A stretch of 62,867 nucleotides of DNA from Pseudomonas brassicacearum subsp. neoaurantiaca (GTDB lineage: Bacteria; Pseudomonadota; Gammaproteobacteria; Pseudomonadales; Pseudomonadaceae), in NCBI RefSeq assembly GCF_013608025.1, contig NZ_VDLV01000006.1:89907-152773 (forward strand). Reading direction: 5' to 3'. The notes beneath the pieces were generated by a model. It searched no databases. It saw only the letters and a list, made by a program, of their open reading frames with translations, and had not been told where the DNA came from. Both the position numbers and the translations under genes were made by a program. Below are positions 8,338-16,910 of the stretch, in pieces; the stretch's first letter is position 1, and every line of letters starts with the position of its first letter.

Positions 8338-9207
8338 GTGCCTGAACAACCGAGCGATTTCGCTTACACAAAACGCTTCGCCGCCGTCCTGGCCTACATC
8401 GATACCCATCTCGAAGGGGATCTGTCGGTAAAGGCGCTGAGTGATGTGGCGAACTTCTCGGTGTTTCACTTCCATCGACAATTTACTGCGTACACGGGCG
8501 TGCCCGTTTCACGTTATGTGCAACTGATGCGACTGCGACGCGCGGCACATCGCCTGATCGCAAACGCAGATTACTCGGTATTGGACGCGGCACTGGATGC
8601 AGGTTTTCAGAGTCCCGAGGCCTTTAGCCGGGCGTTCGGACGAGCGTTCGGCATGGCGCCGAGTGTGTTCAGGAAGAACCCGAACTGGCAGGTCTGGAAT
8701 ACGGTGTTTGCCATCCCCCATTTCTCAAGGAATATCCTCATGCACGTTCGAATCGTTGAATGCCCTGAAATCCAGGTAGCGACGCTTGAGCACCGCGGAC
8801 CTCCGGGGCTCGTCAATGAAAGCGTGCGCCAGTTCATCGAGTGGCGCATGCGCAGCGGACAATCGCCGGTGGCGACAAGCCGCACGTTCGGCATCCCTTA
8901 CGGCAATCCCGATACCACACCGCCACACGCTTTCCGCTTCGCGATCTGTGGCGAGATTGACGAGGATGTGGCGCCGAACGAGTTCGGCGTCCAGCCGCTT
9001 GTCATACCCGGCGGGCGCTATGTCGTGGTTCGCCACGCGGGATCACCGGATCACATCGGCGAAACGATTTACCCGATCTACCGCGACTGGCTTCCCGCAA
9101 GCGGCGAGGAGCTTCGGGACCAGCCGCTGTTTTTCCATTACCTGAGCGTGTATCCAGAGACGCCACAGGATCAGTGGCAAACCGACGTGTACGTTCCGCT
9201 GCAATAG
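8338..9207 (+). CDS. AraC-family regulator with GyrI-like (SbmC/Rob-type) ligand domain
   Basis: This 289-residue protein has two AraC helix-turn-helix motifs at the N-terminus (residues about 8-108: LSVKALSDVANFSVFHFHRQ, then YSVLDAALDAGFQSPEAFSR). A C-terminal GyrI-like effector domain follows from about residue 130, with FAICGEIDEDV and IPGGRYVVVRHAGSPDHIG. Proteins of this layout (Rob, BmrR-like sensors) respond to small hydrophobic or cationic compounds. The start is a GTG at 8338; no in-frame ATG fits better. It ends 18 nt from a convergent gene. Its regulon cannot be told from the neighbours. Confidence 0.92.
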   Translation: MPEQPSDFAYTKRFAAVLAYIDTHLEGDLSVKALSDVANFSVFHFHRQFTAYTGVPVSRYVQLMRLRRAAHRLIANADYSVLDAALDAGFQSPEAFSRAFGRAFGMAPSVFRKNPNWQVWNTVFAIPHFSRNILMHVRIVECPEIQVATLEHRGPPGLVNESVRQFIEWRMRSGQSPVATSRTFGIPYGNPDTTPPHAFRFAICGEIDEDVAPNEFGVQPLVIPGGRYVVVRHAGSPDHIGETIYPIYRDWLPASGEELRDQPLFFHYLSVYPETPQDQWQTDVYVPLQ

Positions 9208-9225
9208 CGGTATTACAAAACCGTC

Positions 9226-9741
9226 CTATTTGATCTCCACCAACCGCAGGGACGGAGAGCCATCGAGGGAAAGGTGAATGACTGCCGCTCGGCTGGGGAA
9301 ATTCGGCGCGTCGTCGTCGGTGTTTTCCATGACCGGAATGTCGATCAGGGTCTGCTCACCCGCCGGGTCGCTGACCAGCTTGGCGTCCAGCTTATCGATC
9401 GCCCGCCAACTGTCACCGCCGATACGCATCACGTCCAGCAGGCTGTAATACGGCACGCCTTCTTCGTTCTCCTCGGGATTGAAAACCGCCAGGTACTGGC
9501 TGTAGTTGTTACCCATCCCGAAACCCTCGAGGGTAAAGACCGCGAGCGTGACCTGGCTGTCCTCACCGGTATCGAGGGTCTGCACCAGCGTCGCTTCGGG
9601 ATAGCCAGTGGCATAGCTGTCCTTGAGCAGCGCCACCAAGTGCCCGACCTGCTGCTCAAGAGCTTTGGGGATTTTCGGCTCGGCGGCGTGGGTCAGGGTG
9701 CAGGCGAAAAACAAGGCAGCGGTGAGCAGGCGCAATTTCAT
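9226..9741 (-). CDS. Exported protein of unknown function
   Basis: This 171-residue protein has a clear signal peptide (KLRLLTAALFFACTLTHA, cleavage after AHA/AEP). The mature part is acidic and beta-rich, with LVALLKDSYATGYPEATLVQ and LEGFGMGNNYSQYLAVF. I know of similar uncharacterised pseudomonad periplasmic proteins but no function. It lies 69 nt downstream of the HIT gene on the same strand and may be carried on that transcript. It converges with the AraC-GyrI gene. Confidence 0.75.
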   Translation of the reverse strand: MKLRLLTAALFFACTLTHAAEPKIPKALEQQVGHLVALLKDSYATGYPEATLVQTLDTGEDSQVTLAVFTLEGFGMGNNYSQYLAVFNPEENEEGVPYYSLLDVMRIGGDSWRAIDKLDAKLVSDPAGEQTLIDIPVMENTDDDAPNFPSRAAVIHLSLDGSPSLRLVEIK

Positions 9742-9810
9742 CGAGTGGGGTCCGCGGTGTTGGGAGGTCAGCGCGGATGTTAGCGTCCAAACCGGACAAG
9801 CGCTACGGCA

Positions 9811-10254
9811 TCAACCCGCCGAACGAATACGCTCCACCAACCGCGCCTGCAACGCCTCAAGCGCCTGCGGATCCGCCTTCCCTTGCCCGTGAACGCCGGG
9901 CGCCTGCCCTTCCCAGCGCGGAATGATGTGCACATGGATGTGATAGACCGTCTGCCCGGCCGGCGCGCCGTTGAACTGGGCGATTTGCACGCCGTCCGGC
10001 TGCAATTCGTCGACGATGACGCGGGTGAGACGTTGGACGGCTGACATCAGTTTGCCGAGGACCTCGGGCTCCACTTCGAGAATGTTGCGAGCCTGGGATG
10101 CTTTGGGAATCACCAGCACATGGCCGCGCGACTGGGGAAAGATATCCAGGAAGGCCAATACATCGGCGTCCTCGTGGATTTTGTAGGCAGGTGCTTCGCC
10201 GCGAAGAATCATCGCGAAGATATTCTGCGCATCGTATTGGCCGTACAAACTCAT
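9811..10254 (-). CDS. HIT-family nucleotide hydrolase/transferase
   Basis: This 147-residue histidine-triad protein has the HIT motif YHIHVHIIPRW with His105, 107 and 109. It also has N-terminal FAMILRGEAPAYKIHED and the conserved PQSRGHVLVIPK. HIT/Hint proteins typically cleave nucleotide phosphoramidates or dinucleoside polyphosphates in the cytoplasm. Its ATG overlaps the stop of the upstream receiver gene (ATGA), so it is translated as part of a kinase-receiver-HIT unit. That placement is unusual for a housekeeping HIT protein and suggests a link to signalling. Confidence 0.93.
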   Translation of the reverse strand: MSLYGQYDAQNIFAMILRGEAPAYKIHEDADVLAFLDIFPQSRGHVLVIPKASQARNILEVEPEVLGKLMSAVQRLTRVIVDELQPDGVQIAQFNGAPAGQTVYHIHVHIIPRWEGQAPGVHGQGKADPQALEALQARLVERIRSAG

Positions 10255-10637
10255 GGTTGCTCCTTGGAGGGTGCCTGCTTTTTTAATGTCAGCGCTATCT
10301 TCTGCTGTAATTCACTTTCTGAAAACGGTTTGTGCAACACCGGACTTTGGGCGAATTCCTCGGGCAGGCCGCTCGCGCCGTAGCCGGTGCTGAACAGGAA
10401 CGGAACCCCGCGACCACGAAGGATTTCAGCCACCGGGAACACCCGTTCGCCGGCGAGGTTGACGTCCAGGATCGCCAGGTCGACCTGCGCCGTACCCGCC
10501 TTTTCCCGGGCCAGGGCGAGCCGTGGCACGGACGCCACCACCGTGCATCCGAGGTCTTCAAGCATTTCCTCGATCAACATCGCGACCGTGCCTTCGTCCT
10601 CCACGAGCAGGACCCTGATACCAGCAAAAAGGGTCAT
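10251..10637 (-). CDS. Stand-alone response regulator receiver (CheY-like)
   Basis: This 128-residue single REC domain has acidic pocket Glu13/Asp14 (LVEDEG), phosphoacceptor Asp58 (LAILDVNLAG), a conserved Ser/Thr at FSTGYG and Lys in LHKPFS. There is no output domain, so it must act by protein-protein contact or as a phosphate sink. It overlaps the kinase stop (ATGA) and the HIT start (ATGA). HWE kinases are often encoded beside such single-domain receivers, so the upstream kinase is its probable partner. Confidence 0.95.
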   Translation of the reverse strand: MTLFAGIRVLLVEDEGTVAMLIEEMLEDLGCTVVASVPRLALAREKAGTAQVDLAILDVNLAGERVFPVAEILRGRGVPFLFSTGYGASGLPEEFAQSPVLHKPFSESELQQKIALTLKKQAPSKEQP

Positions 10638-12817
10638 GCCGAATGCTCAGTGACCATGAACGAGAAGCGACAGAGAACGCCCTCTGGGGCATAGGTCAGC
10701 ACGAATATCCCACCCAGGTCGCGCTCGATGCAGCGCTTCATCAAACGCGATCCCAGCCCTTCGCGTTCCGGTGGTGACACCAGAGGCCCGCCCTGCTCAC
10801 GCCAATCCAAGGTCAACAAGTTTCCGTTCGATTGCGCCTGGACGTTCCAATTCACCGAAAGCCTGCCTGTCTCGACGGACATCGCGCCGTACTTGAGGGC
10901 GTTGATTGCCAGTTCGTTGAGGGTCATCGTGAGGCTGAGCGCTACGCGGGTATCGACATCGACGGCATCGCCTTCGATCGTGACACGGCCGGGCTCGGCA
11001 CCGAAGATCGGCAGCAGTACTTCCTGGGCCAGCGACGCCAGGGGCGTCTGTCCCCAATGCCGCCTCGTCAGGAGATCGTGGGCGCGCGACAAGGCGAGCA
11101 GCCGTGCCTCGAAGCGGTTGTAGCCCTCCTTGGCGCTTTCTGCGTTGCGTGAGGTTTGGGCGGCCAGGGATTGCACGGTGGCGAGGGTATTCTTGACCCG
11201 ATGGTTAAGCTCGTCGATCAGGGTTTTCTGCCGGTCTTCGGCCTGCTTGCGCTCGGTGATGTCCACCAACATGTTGATCGCGCCCACCAGGTTGCCCTCG
11301 GCATCGTGCAGCGGCGTCGGGTATGGTGTGAACGGCACGCGACTGCCGTCGGGACGCTCCGCGATGGCCTCGACCCCGCGTATCGGTCGGTTTTCCTTCA
11401 GGGCGACGGCCATCGGGCATTGGTCGTGGGGCAGGAAGCTTCCGTCGGTGTTGAACAATTTCCAGGTCACGCACCACAGGTCGCCCAATTGAGGCGTGCG
11501 CCCCGACAACTCGATAGCCGCCCGGTTGAAAAAAGTGATGCGTCCTTGGGCGTCGGTGGTGTAGACCGCCGCCGGCAATGCCTCGAGCAGATTGCGCATG
11601 TGCCGTTCGCTTTCACGGACCTGGTTTTCCATCCGCCGCGCCAGCGTGACGTCCTGGAGTACCCGCACGCCATAGCGAAAGCCGCCATGCGTATCCCGGA
11701 CGGAGGAGCTGTGAATGTCCAGATAGACGGTCTCGCCATCAGGCTTGAAGGCACGCTTGCGCAGCACGTAATGGTCCAGCTCACCCGCCACCTGACGTGC
11801 ATACAAGGCCGCGTCCTGATCGAGGCTGTCGGTGTGGGTGTAGTCCAGGAATGTCATTTCAAGCAGTTCTTCCCGCGAACGACCGAGCATGTTGCAGAGC
11901 GCGTCGTTCACCCGCAGCAGCCGGCCGTCCGCCCCCGACTCGGCGATCCCGATCGTTGCCGCTTCGTACGTCGCGGACAACCGATCATCGCTCTCCTTGC
12001 GCGCCGTCTCGGCCGTGTGGACACAGGTCATGTCAACCGTGAAGCAGCGCGTATTGAACAGCTTGCCGTCCTCGAACCGGCCATTGGAGGTGATGGTCAC
12101 GTACTTGATAGAACCGTCCCTGGCCTTCAAGCGCGCCGGGTAGCTTTCCAGGCACTCGCCACTGCTCAATTTGCCCAGGATGTCGCCGATGACCGGCTCA
12201 TCGACGTGAAAGTCAGCGATGGGCCGGCCAATGTATTCGTCCGCCGAATACCCCAGCAGGGCCAGTTCGGCTTTGTTGGCGCGCAGGATGATGCCGTCGC
12301 CACTGACGATGTGCAGGCCCACGGCGCTGTTTTCGAAAAAGTCTTCCAGGTCGGCATTCTTGCGCCGAAGCTCTTGTTCCAAGGCGTGATGTGCGGAGAC
12401 ATCCTGGAAGCAGTTGATCGCCCCTTGAATGATTCCATGAACATCTTTCAAGGCGCGGGTGTTGACCAGGGCCACGATCCGCGTCCCGTCCGGACGTTCG
12501 ATGAGCACTTCCTGGTTACGCGTCGCAGCGCCGTCTTCGAGCGCCGAGGCCATGGGGCAGTCTTCGAACGCCAGCGGCGTACCGTCGGGCAGGAAAAGGC
12601 GATAGGAGCCGCAAAACCGGTCTCCGCCCTCCCCCAATATCGGCGTGCGTCCCCACAGCGCCTCCGCCTCGCTGTTGTAGCGGACCAGCCAGCCTTGGCG
12701 GTCGCAGAGATACACCGCGCCGGGAATCGCATCGAGCGCGTTGGCGCTCATCGATACAAGGCTTTCGTACTCGCTCGGCGTGCGCGTCTCCAGGGGAAAC
12801 GCTTCAATATTCGACAT
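10634..12817 (-). CDS. Multi-PAS HWE/HisKA_2 sensor histidine kinase
   Basis: This 727-residue soluble kinase has no transmembrane segments. Four PAS domains lie roughly at residues 28-145, 150-270, 280-395 and 405-525. They recur with the PAS-like edges GAVYLCDRQGWLVRYN and AAVYTTDAQGRITFFN. The dimerisation/phosphorylation helix reads LIDELNHRVKNTLATVQSLA with phospho-His in HRVKN. The ATPase domain has the N-box LNELAINALKYGA and the RRHWGQTPL segment typical of HWE kinases. It starts at ATG 12815-12817 behind TGAGGA. The stop overlaps the receiver gene, so a kinase-receiver pair is likely. The PAS ligand is unknown. No heme or flavin binding Cys motif (such as NCRFLQ of LOV) is present. 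Confidence 0.94.
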   Translation of the reverse strand: MSNIEAFPLETRTPSEYESLVSMSANALDAIPGAVYLCDRQGWLVRYNSEAEALWGRTPILGEGGDRFCGSYRLFLPDGTPLAFEDCPMASALEDGAATRNQEVLIERPDGTRIVALVNTRALKDVHGIIQGAINCFQDVSAHHALEQELRRKNADLEDFFENSAVGLHIVSGDGIILRANKAELALLGYSADEYIGRPIADFHVDEPVIGDILGKLSSGECLESYPARLKARDGSIKYVTITSNGRFEDGKLFNTRCFTVDMTCVHTAETARKESDDRLSATYEAATIGIAESGADGRLLRVNDALCNMLGRSREELLEMTFLDYTHTDSLDQDAALYARQVAGELDHYVLRKRAFKPDGETVYLDIHSSSVRDTHGGFRYGVRVLQDVTLARRMENQVRESERHMRNLLEALPAAVYTTDAQGRITFFNRAAIELSGRTPQLGDLWCVTWKLFNTDGSFLPHDQCPMAVALKENRPIRGVEAIAERPDGSRVPFTPYPTPLHDAEGNLVGAINMLVDITERKQAEDRQKTLIDELNHRVKNTLATVQSLAAQTSRNAESAKEGYNRFEARLLALSRAHDLLTRRHWGQTPLASLAQEVLLPIFGAEPGRVTIEGDAVDVDTRVALSLTMTLNELAINALKYGAMSVETGRLSVNWNVQAQSNGNLLTLDWREQGGPLVSPPEREGLGSRLMKRCIERDLGGIFVLTYAPEGVLCRFSFMVTEHSA

Positions 12818-13004
12818 TACTGATCCTCAATCCGCCTGGCTGAATGCCCGCTACACGGCGCTCGCGGTCAAAACCCGAGGCGCGATCCAGGCCCGGATAA
12901 ATCCCTTCATGCGCCGGCGCGGATTTTTTCATGCAGCAGCAATGGATTCTAGATCCCTATCCAACCCGCGAGTTCAGGAAAATTCGACGGCACCTGCACC
13001 GTTA

Positions 13005-13835
13005 TCAAAATCCGAACAATGAACACGGTGTTTCGACCATCAGCGCGCGCATGAGCGACTCCGAACTTTTCAGCGCCTGCAGCTGTTGCATCACGGTATC
13101 GAAGCCGACGCTGGCCTCGTGTTGTGTATGCGGCCAGTCACTGCCCCAGACCAGACGATCGCGACCGAAACTCTGTTCGAGCAAGGCCAGCGCGGCCCGG
13201 GCAAATTCCAGGTTCTGCCGGTCCGTCCCCGCCAGCCGATAGATGCCCGAGACCTTCACCCATACTTGTCCGCCCAGCCCCAGCGTCATCAATTCGGCAA
13301 AACCAGGTTGATCGGCGCCCAGGCGGGCATCCGGGCGGCCGAAATGGTCGATGACCAACGGGACGCCAAACGGAACCAACTGACGAATCAATCCCGGCAG
13401 GTCCGCTACTGGAGCGTGCAATTCCACATGCCAGCCCAATGTCGCGAGGTGGCCGAGCAAGTCCTTCCAGGCGGTTTCGCGAAAATCAGGCAAGGCCTTG
13501 CCCATCAGGTTCAAGCGAACGCCAACCACCCCCAGCCGAGCCATGTGTTCCAGCGTAGCGCGGCCAATACCCGGCTCCACCACCACAACCCCGCGCAATT
13601 GCTCCGGCGCCTGCCGCAGGGCGGCCAATAGGTAGCGGTTATCCGTGCCGAGAAAGCTCGGCTGGACCAACACGCCGTGGCTGAGACCGTGGGTTTGCAA
13701 GTGGTCCAGGTATTGCCCGAGCGTCGCGTCGTAATCCGGCGTGTAGCGCCGCGCCGCCACCCACTCCAGCTTCCGGCTGAACACGTGAGCGTGGCAGTCG
13801 ATGCCGGTGATCGGCGTCTTGGTGAGATCAACCAT
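13005..13835 (-). CDS. Amidohydrolase-2 family metal-dependent hydrolase (lactonase type)
   Basis: This 276-residue TIM-barrel hydrolase resembles the COG3618 group, which includes 2-pyrone-4,6-dicarboxylate lactonase and sugar lactonases. Metal and active-site markers are DCHAHVFSR (HxH), ELHAPVAD, VIDHFGRP and the terminal Asp in WGSDWPHTQ. It is likely cytoplasmic and hydrolyses a lactone or carboxylated ring compound. It lies 30 nt downstream of an MFS transporter on the same strand with a GntR regulator upstream, suggesting uptake and hydrolysis of one compound. The exact substrate cannot be read from sequence. Confidence 0.86.
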   Translation of the reverse strand: MVDLTKTPITGIDCHAHVFSRKLEWVAARRYTPDYDATLGQYLDHLQTHGLSHGVLVQPSFLGTDNRYLLAALRQAPEQLRGVVVVEPGIGRATLEHMARLGVVGVRLNLMGKALPDFRETAWKDLLGHLATLGWHVELHAPVADLPGLIRQLVPFGVPLVIDHFGRPDARLGADQPGFAELMTLGLGGQVWVKVSGIYRLAGTDRQNLEFARAALALLEQSFGRDRLVWGSDWPHTQHEASVGFDTVMQQLQALKSSESLMRALMVETPCSLFGF

Positions 13836-13865
13836 GAGTCTTCATCTAGCGTAAATAAGAAATAA

Positions 13866-15155
13866 TCAGGCCCGGGCGTTCTCGCCGCCGGGTGCCTGGT
13901 CGGATGGCGCCGGCGCGGTGGCCTCCAGGCTCCGGCCACGGGTTTCCGGCAGGCACAGCGCCGCGAGCACAGCCACGCCGTAGGCAATGCCGGCGTCAAT
14001 GCCAATGGCCGATCCCAGGGACATCGAATCGCTCATGTGGCCGACCAGGAACGGGAACACCGCCGACAACACACGGCCGAAGTTGTAGCAGAAACCGACG
14101 CCAGCCCCGCGTACGTCCGCCGGGTACAGCTCGTTGAAAAACGCCCCGAGACTCGCCGGGATGCCCGCGGCGAAGAACCCAAGCGGAAAGCCCAGGAAGA
14201 GCATCTGGGTATTGCTCAGCGGCATGAACACGTAGCACTGCACCGTGACTACACAGCACAGCGCGAACAGGAGGATGTTCTTGCGTCGGCCGATGCGATC
14301 GATCAACAGACCACTGACCACGCAGCCGCACCAGAAGGCAAAGATGATCACCGCCAGGTAGCCGCCCGAGTTGAGCACCGACAGGTTGCGCTCGGTCTTG
14401 AGGAAGGTCGGCAGCCAGGTCATCACCGCGTGATAGCCGCCGTGGGCGCCCAGCCCGAGCAATCCGCCGAACAACGTGACGCGAATCAACTCGGGACGAA
14501 AGATGCCGGCCAACGACTTGAAGAAACTCTGCGGGATGGCCTGTTCTTTTTGCAGGCGCTGGAAGCTGTCTGGCTCTTCGACGTTGCGGCGCACCCAGAT
14601 GATCAGGAACGACGGCAGCAGGCCGACGATGAACATCACCCGCCAGGCCATGTCTTGCGGGACGAACGAATAGATCAGCGTAAAGACCCCGACCGCCAGT
14701 CCCCAGCCCACCGCCCAGGCACTCTGGACCGTGCCCATGACCTTGCCGCGGTATTTCGGATTGATCGTCTCGGCCATCAACACCGCGCCAGCGGCCCACT
14801 CGCCACCGATGCCGAAGCCCTGCAAGGCCTTGACGATCAACAGTTGATGGAAGTCTGTGACGAACGCCGACAGGAAGGTGAAGCAGGAAAACCACAAGAT
14901 CATCCATTGCAGCGTGCGCACCCGACCATAGCGATCAGACAACGTGCCGCCGACCCAACCGCCCAAGGCCGAGGTGACCAGCGTGACGCCGCTGATCAGT
15001 CCCGCATCGCCCTTGGACAAGGCGAACGCGGCAATCAGCGCCGGTATCGCCAGGCCGAACATCTGGACTTCCAGCGCGTCGAGCGACCATCCGCCGAAAC
15101 ACGCCCAAAACGTTTTACGCTCCCGCGAAGTGATTTGGCGATACCAGCTGAACAT
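13866..15155 (-). CDS. MFS transporter, organic acid/H+ symporter type
   Basis: This 429-residue, 12-helix major facilitator has the signature loop GGTLSDRYGRVRT between helices 2 and 3, the family motif LQGFGIGGEWAAGAVLMAE and the mid-protein DRIGRRK. These features are typical of the sugar-acid/aromatic-acid symporter group. It starts at ATG 15153-15155 behind AAGGA. It sits between a GntR regulator gene and a lactonase-type hydrolase gene and probably imports that hydrolase's substrate. Confidence 0.9.
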   Translation of the reverse strand: MFSWYRQITSRERKTFWACFGGWSLDALEVQMFGLAIPALIAAFALSKGDAGLISGVTLVTSALGGWVGGTLSDRYGRVRTLQWMILWFSCFTFLSAFVTDFHQLLIVKALQGFGIGGEWAAGAVLMAETINPKYRGKVMGTVQSAWAVGWGLAVGVFTLIYSFVPQDMAWRVMFIVGLLPSFLIIWVRRNVEEPDSFQRLQKEQAIPQSFFKSLAGIFRPELIRVTLFGGLLGLGAHGGYHAVMTWLPTFLKTERNLSVLNSGGYLAVIIFAFWCGCVVSGLLIDRIGRRKNILLFALCCVVTVQCYVFMPLSNTQMLFLGFPLGFFAAGIPASLGAFFNELYPADVRGAGVGFCYNFGRVLSAVFPFLVGHMSDSMSLGSAIGIDAGIAYGVAVLAALCLPETRGRSLEATAPAPSDQAPGGENARA

Positions 15156-15289
15156 GATTCTTATCCTTATAAGTGGAACGAAAGGCAGCCGAGCGCGAAC
15201 CGTGCCGCTGCAAGGCCAGTCAGGAACAACAAAACGACAAGGGCAGCGGCGACCGACTGGCCGCCGCAGAGTCCGCTAGCCCGGCAAGG

Positions 15290-16021
15290 TCAGCGGATCT
15301 CGACGCTGTAGCGGAAATGCTCGGCATGCCCGCGGGAACGACGCCACTCCAGCGGGTTGCCGGCGTAGTCCCGCGCCAGGCGCTCGATCACCACCACCGG
15401 GCTGTTCACCGGGACCTGCAGCAAACGAGCGTGCACCTCGTTGACCGACTCGGCAGTGAGCGTTTCTTGCGCGTAGGCCACGACCTGCCCGCAGGTTTCT
15501 TCATAGATCGGATAAAGCAGCGGGCCTTTCTGGCTCAGGTCGATCTCCAGCAGCGCCTGGAACCGACTGCGCGGCAGCCAGATCTCCTCGGCGAGCACCG
15601 GCGCCACCTCCAGCAGACGCAGCCGGACAATGCGGATGACCGGCGCGTCCACCGGCAGCCCCAACGCCTGAGCCACCGCCGACGGCGCGGCCACAGGTTC
15701 TACGGACAAGATCCGGCTCTCCGGAACCCGGCGTTCACCGGAGGCGGATTGAAAACGGAAGAAACGGAACAGTGACGATTGGAACTGCGGCCGGCGAATG
15801 AACGTACCGCGCCCTTGCTGGCGCTCCAGGATGCCCTCGGCGACCAACGCATCGATCGCCTTGCGCACCGTCCCGGTGGACAGCCCGTATTCGGCTGAAA
15901 GCGCCGCCTCAGTGGGAATCGCCTCTCCCGGGCGCCAGCGATTGTTGGCGATCTGCTCGGCCAACTGGTCGCGCAAACGTTGGTAGAGCGGCAGGCGGGT
16001 ATCGCTGGGCAGTGGGTTCAT
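15290..16021 (-). CDS. GntR/HutC-family transcriptional regulator (UTRA domain)
   Basis: This 243-residue regulator has an N-terminal GntR winged helix (residues about 10-75: RLRDQLAEQIANNRWRPGEA, SAEYGLSTGTVRKAIDALVA, GRGTFIRRP). A C-terminal UTRA effector domain carries VIRIVRLRLLEVAPVLAEE and VVVIERLARDYAGNPLEW. HutC-type regulators usually repress an adjacent catabolic operon until a small carboxylate or sugar ligand binds UTRA. The MFS/hydrolase genes lie 134 nt downstream on the same strand and are the obvious targets. Confidence 0.94.
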   Translation of the reverse strand: MNPLPSDTRLPLYQRLRDQLAEQIANNRWRPGEAIPTEAALSAEYGLSTGTVRKAIDALVAEGILERQQGRGTFIRRPQFQSSLFRFFRFQSASGERRVPESRILSVEPVAAPSAVAQALGLPVDAPVIRIVRLRLLEVAPVLAEEIWLPRSRFQALLEIDLSQKGPLLYPIYEETCGQVVAYAQETLTAESVNEVHARLLQVPVNSPVVVIERLARDYAGNPLEWRRSRGHAEHFRYSVEIR

Positions 16022-16140
16022 AAGATTTTATTCGCCTTGTTATCTAGTCATCTATATGAATTTAGGCGGCAGTATTTGCCGTTGCCACCATGCTGTCAAG
16101 AACCTACCGCACGCCGCGCGTCGGAACAGCCTCGCAGCCA

Positions 16141-16830
16141 TCAAGCGTGCAATGAGTGATGACGATCCCTGCTCCAAGCCTCCTGCATCAGCTCGATCAC
16201 TTGTTCGTCCGAGGTCTGGCTGAAGTCTTCGTACCAATCACCGACCGAGCGCATCCACTCCGGCATCAGCGGGCACACCCACTCATCGACTTCACTGCGC
16301 AGTGCTTCAGCCGTCTCGACCGGCGCCACCGGAACCGCGACGACGATGGCGTTGGGTTTGTGCAGGCGTGCCGCACGGATTGCCGCCATCATCGAGGCGC
16401 CCGTGGCCAGGCCATCATCGATAAGCAGCACCACTTGGCCTTTCAGATCAAGTGGCGAACGGTTTGGGCGGTAGCGCGCTTCGCGTCGCGACAGTTCTCG
16501 CGTTTCCTGCTGGAGCACCGCATCGAACGCGGCCTGGTCGACGTGATTGGCACGCAACGCATCGTCATTGCGGATCAGGATGCCGCCGCTGGCAATCGCG
16601 CCCATCGCCACTTCTGGATGAGACGGCACACCCAGCTTGCGCACCAGCATCAGGTCCAGACGCAGCGCCAGGGCCTTTGCGACCTCCCAAGCGACCGGCA
16701 CGCCGCCCCGGGGCAATGCCAGGACGATCACCTCGTCCCGCCCACGGTAGTGGGCAAGTGGTTCTATCAAGCGTTGGCCGGCCGCTGCCCGATCGGCATA
16801 GGGCGGCGAAGAAAAAGTCATTGGGTTCAT
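16141..16830 (-). CDS. Phosphoribosyltransferase-family protein
   Basis: This 229-residue protein has a PRTase fold, with the PRPP loop VVLLIDDGLATGAS (Asp-Asp pair) and an N-terminal PRGGVPVAWEVAKAL motif. It resembles stand-alone predicted phosphoribosyltransferases rather than a named salvage enzyme. The start at 16828-16830 (MNPMTFSS) is chosen for its AGGAG at 8 nt. A longer frame lacks such a signal. It follows arsJ by 80 nt on the same strand and may be the third gene of the gapdh-arsJ unit, although no functional link is known. The base acceptor is unknown. Confidence 0.83.
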   Translation of the reverse strand: MNPMTFSSPPYADRAAAGQRLIEPLAHYRGRDEVIVLALPRGGVPVAWEVAKALALRLDLMLVRKLGVPSHPEVAMGAIASGGILIRNDDALRANHVDQAAFDAVLQQETRELSRREARYRPNRSPLDLKGQVVLLIDDGLATGASMMAAIRAARLHKPNAIVVAVPVAPVETAEALRSEVDEWVCPLMPEWMRSVGDWYEDFSQTSDEQVIELMQEAWSRDRHHSLHA

Positions 16831-16910
16831 GTTCGGGTCTCCTCGTAAAACGGACAAGCCGCATAGCGAGAGACACTCACAGGGCAAGGATATTCAGCCT
16901 CATACCGCGG

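Noticed and set aside
11156..12823. 555-codon plus-strand frame opposite the PAS kinase
   Set aside because: It mirrors a well-supported kinase gene, has no family signature and no ribosome binding site.
12891..12930. GCGCCGGCGC followed by T6 as a terminator
   Set aside because: The T-run is on the plus strand while both flanking genes are on the minus strand, so it does not end either of them.
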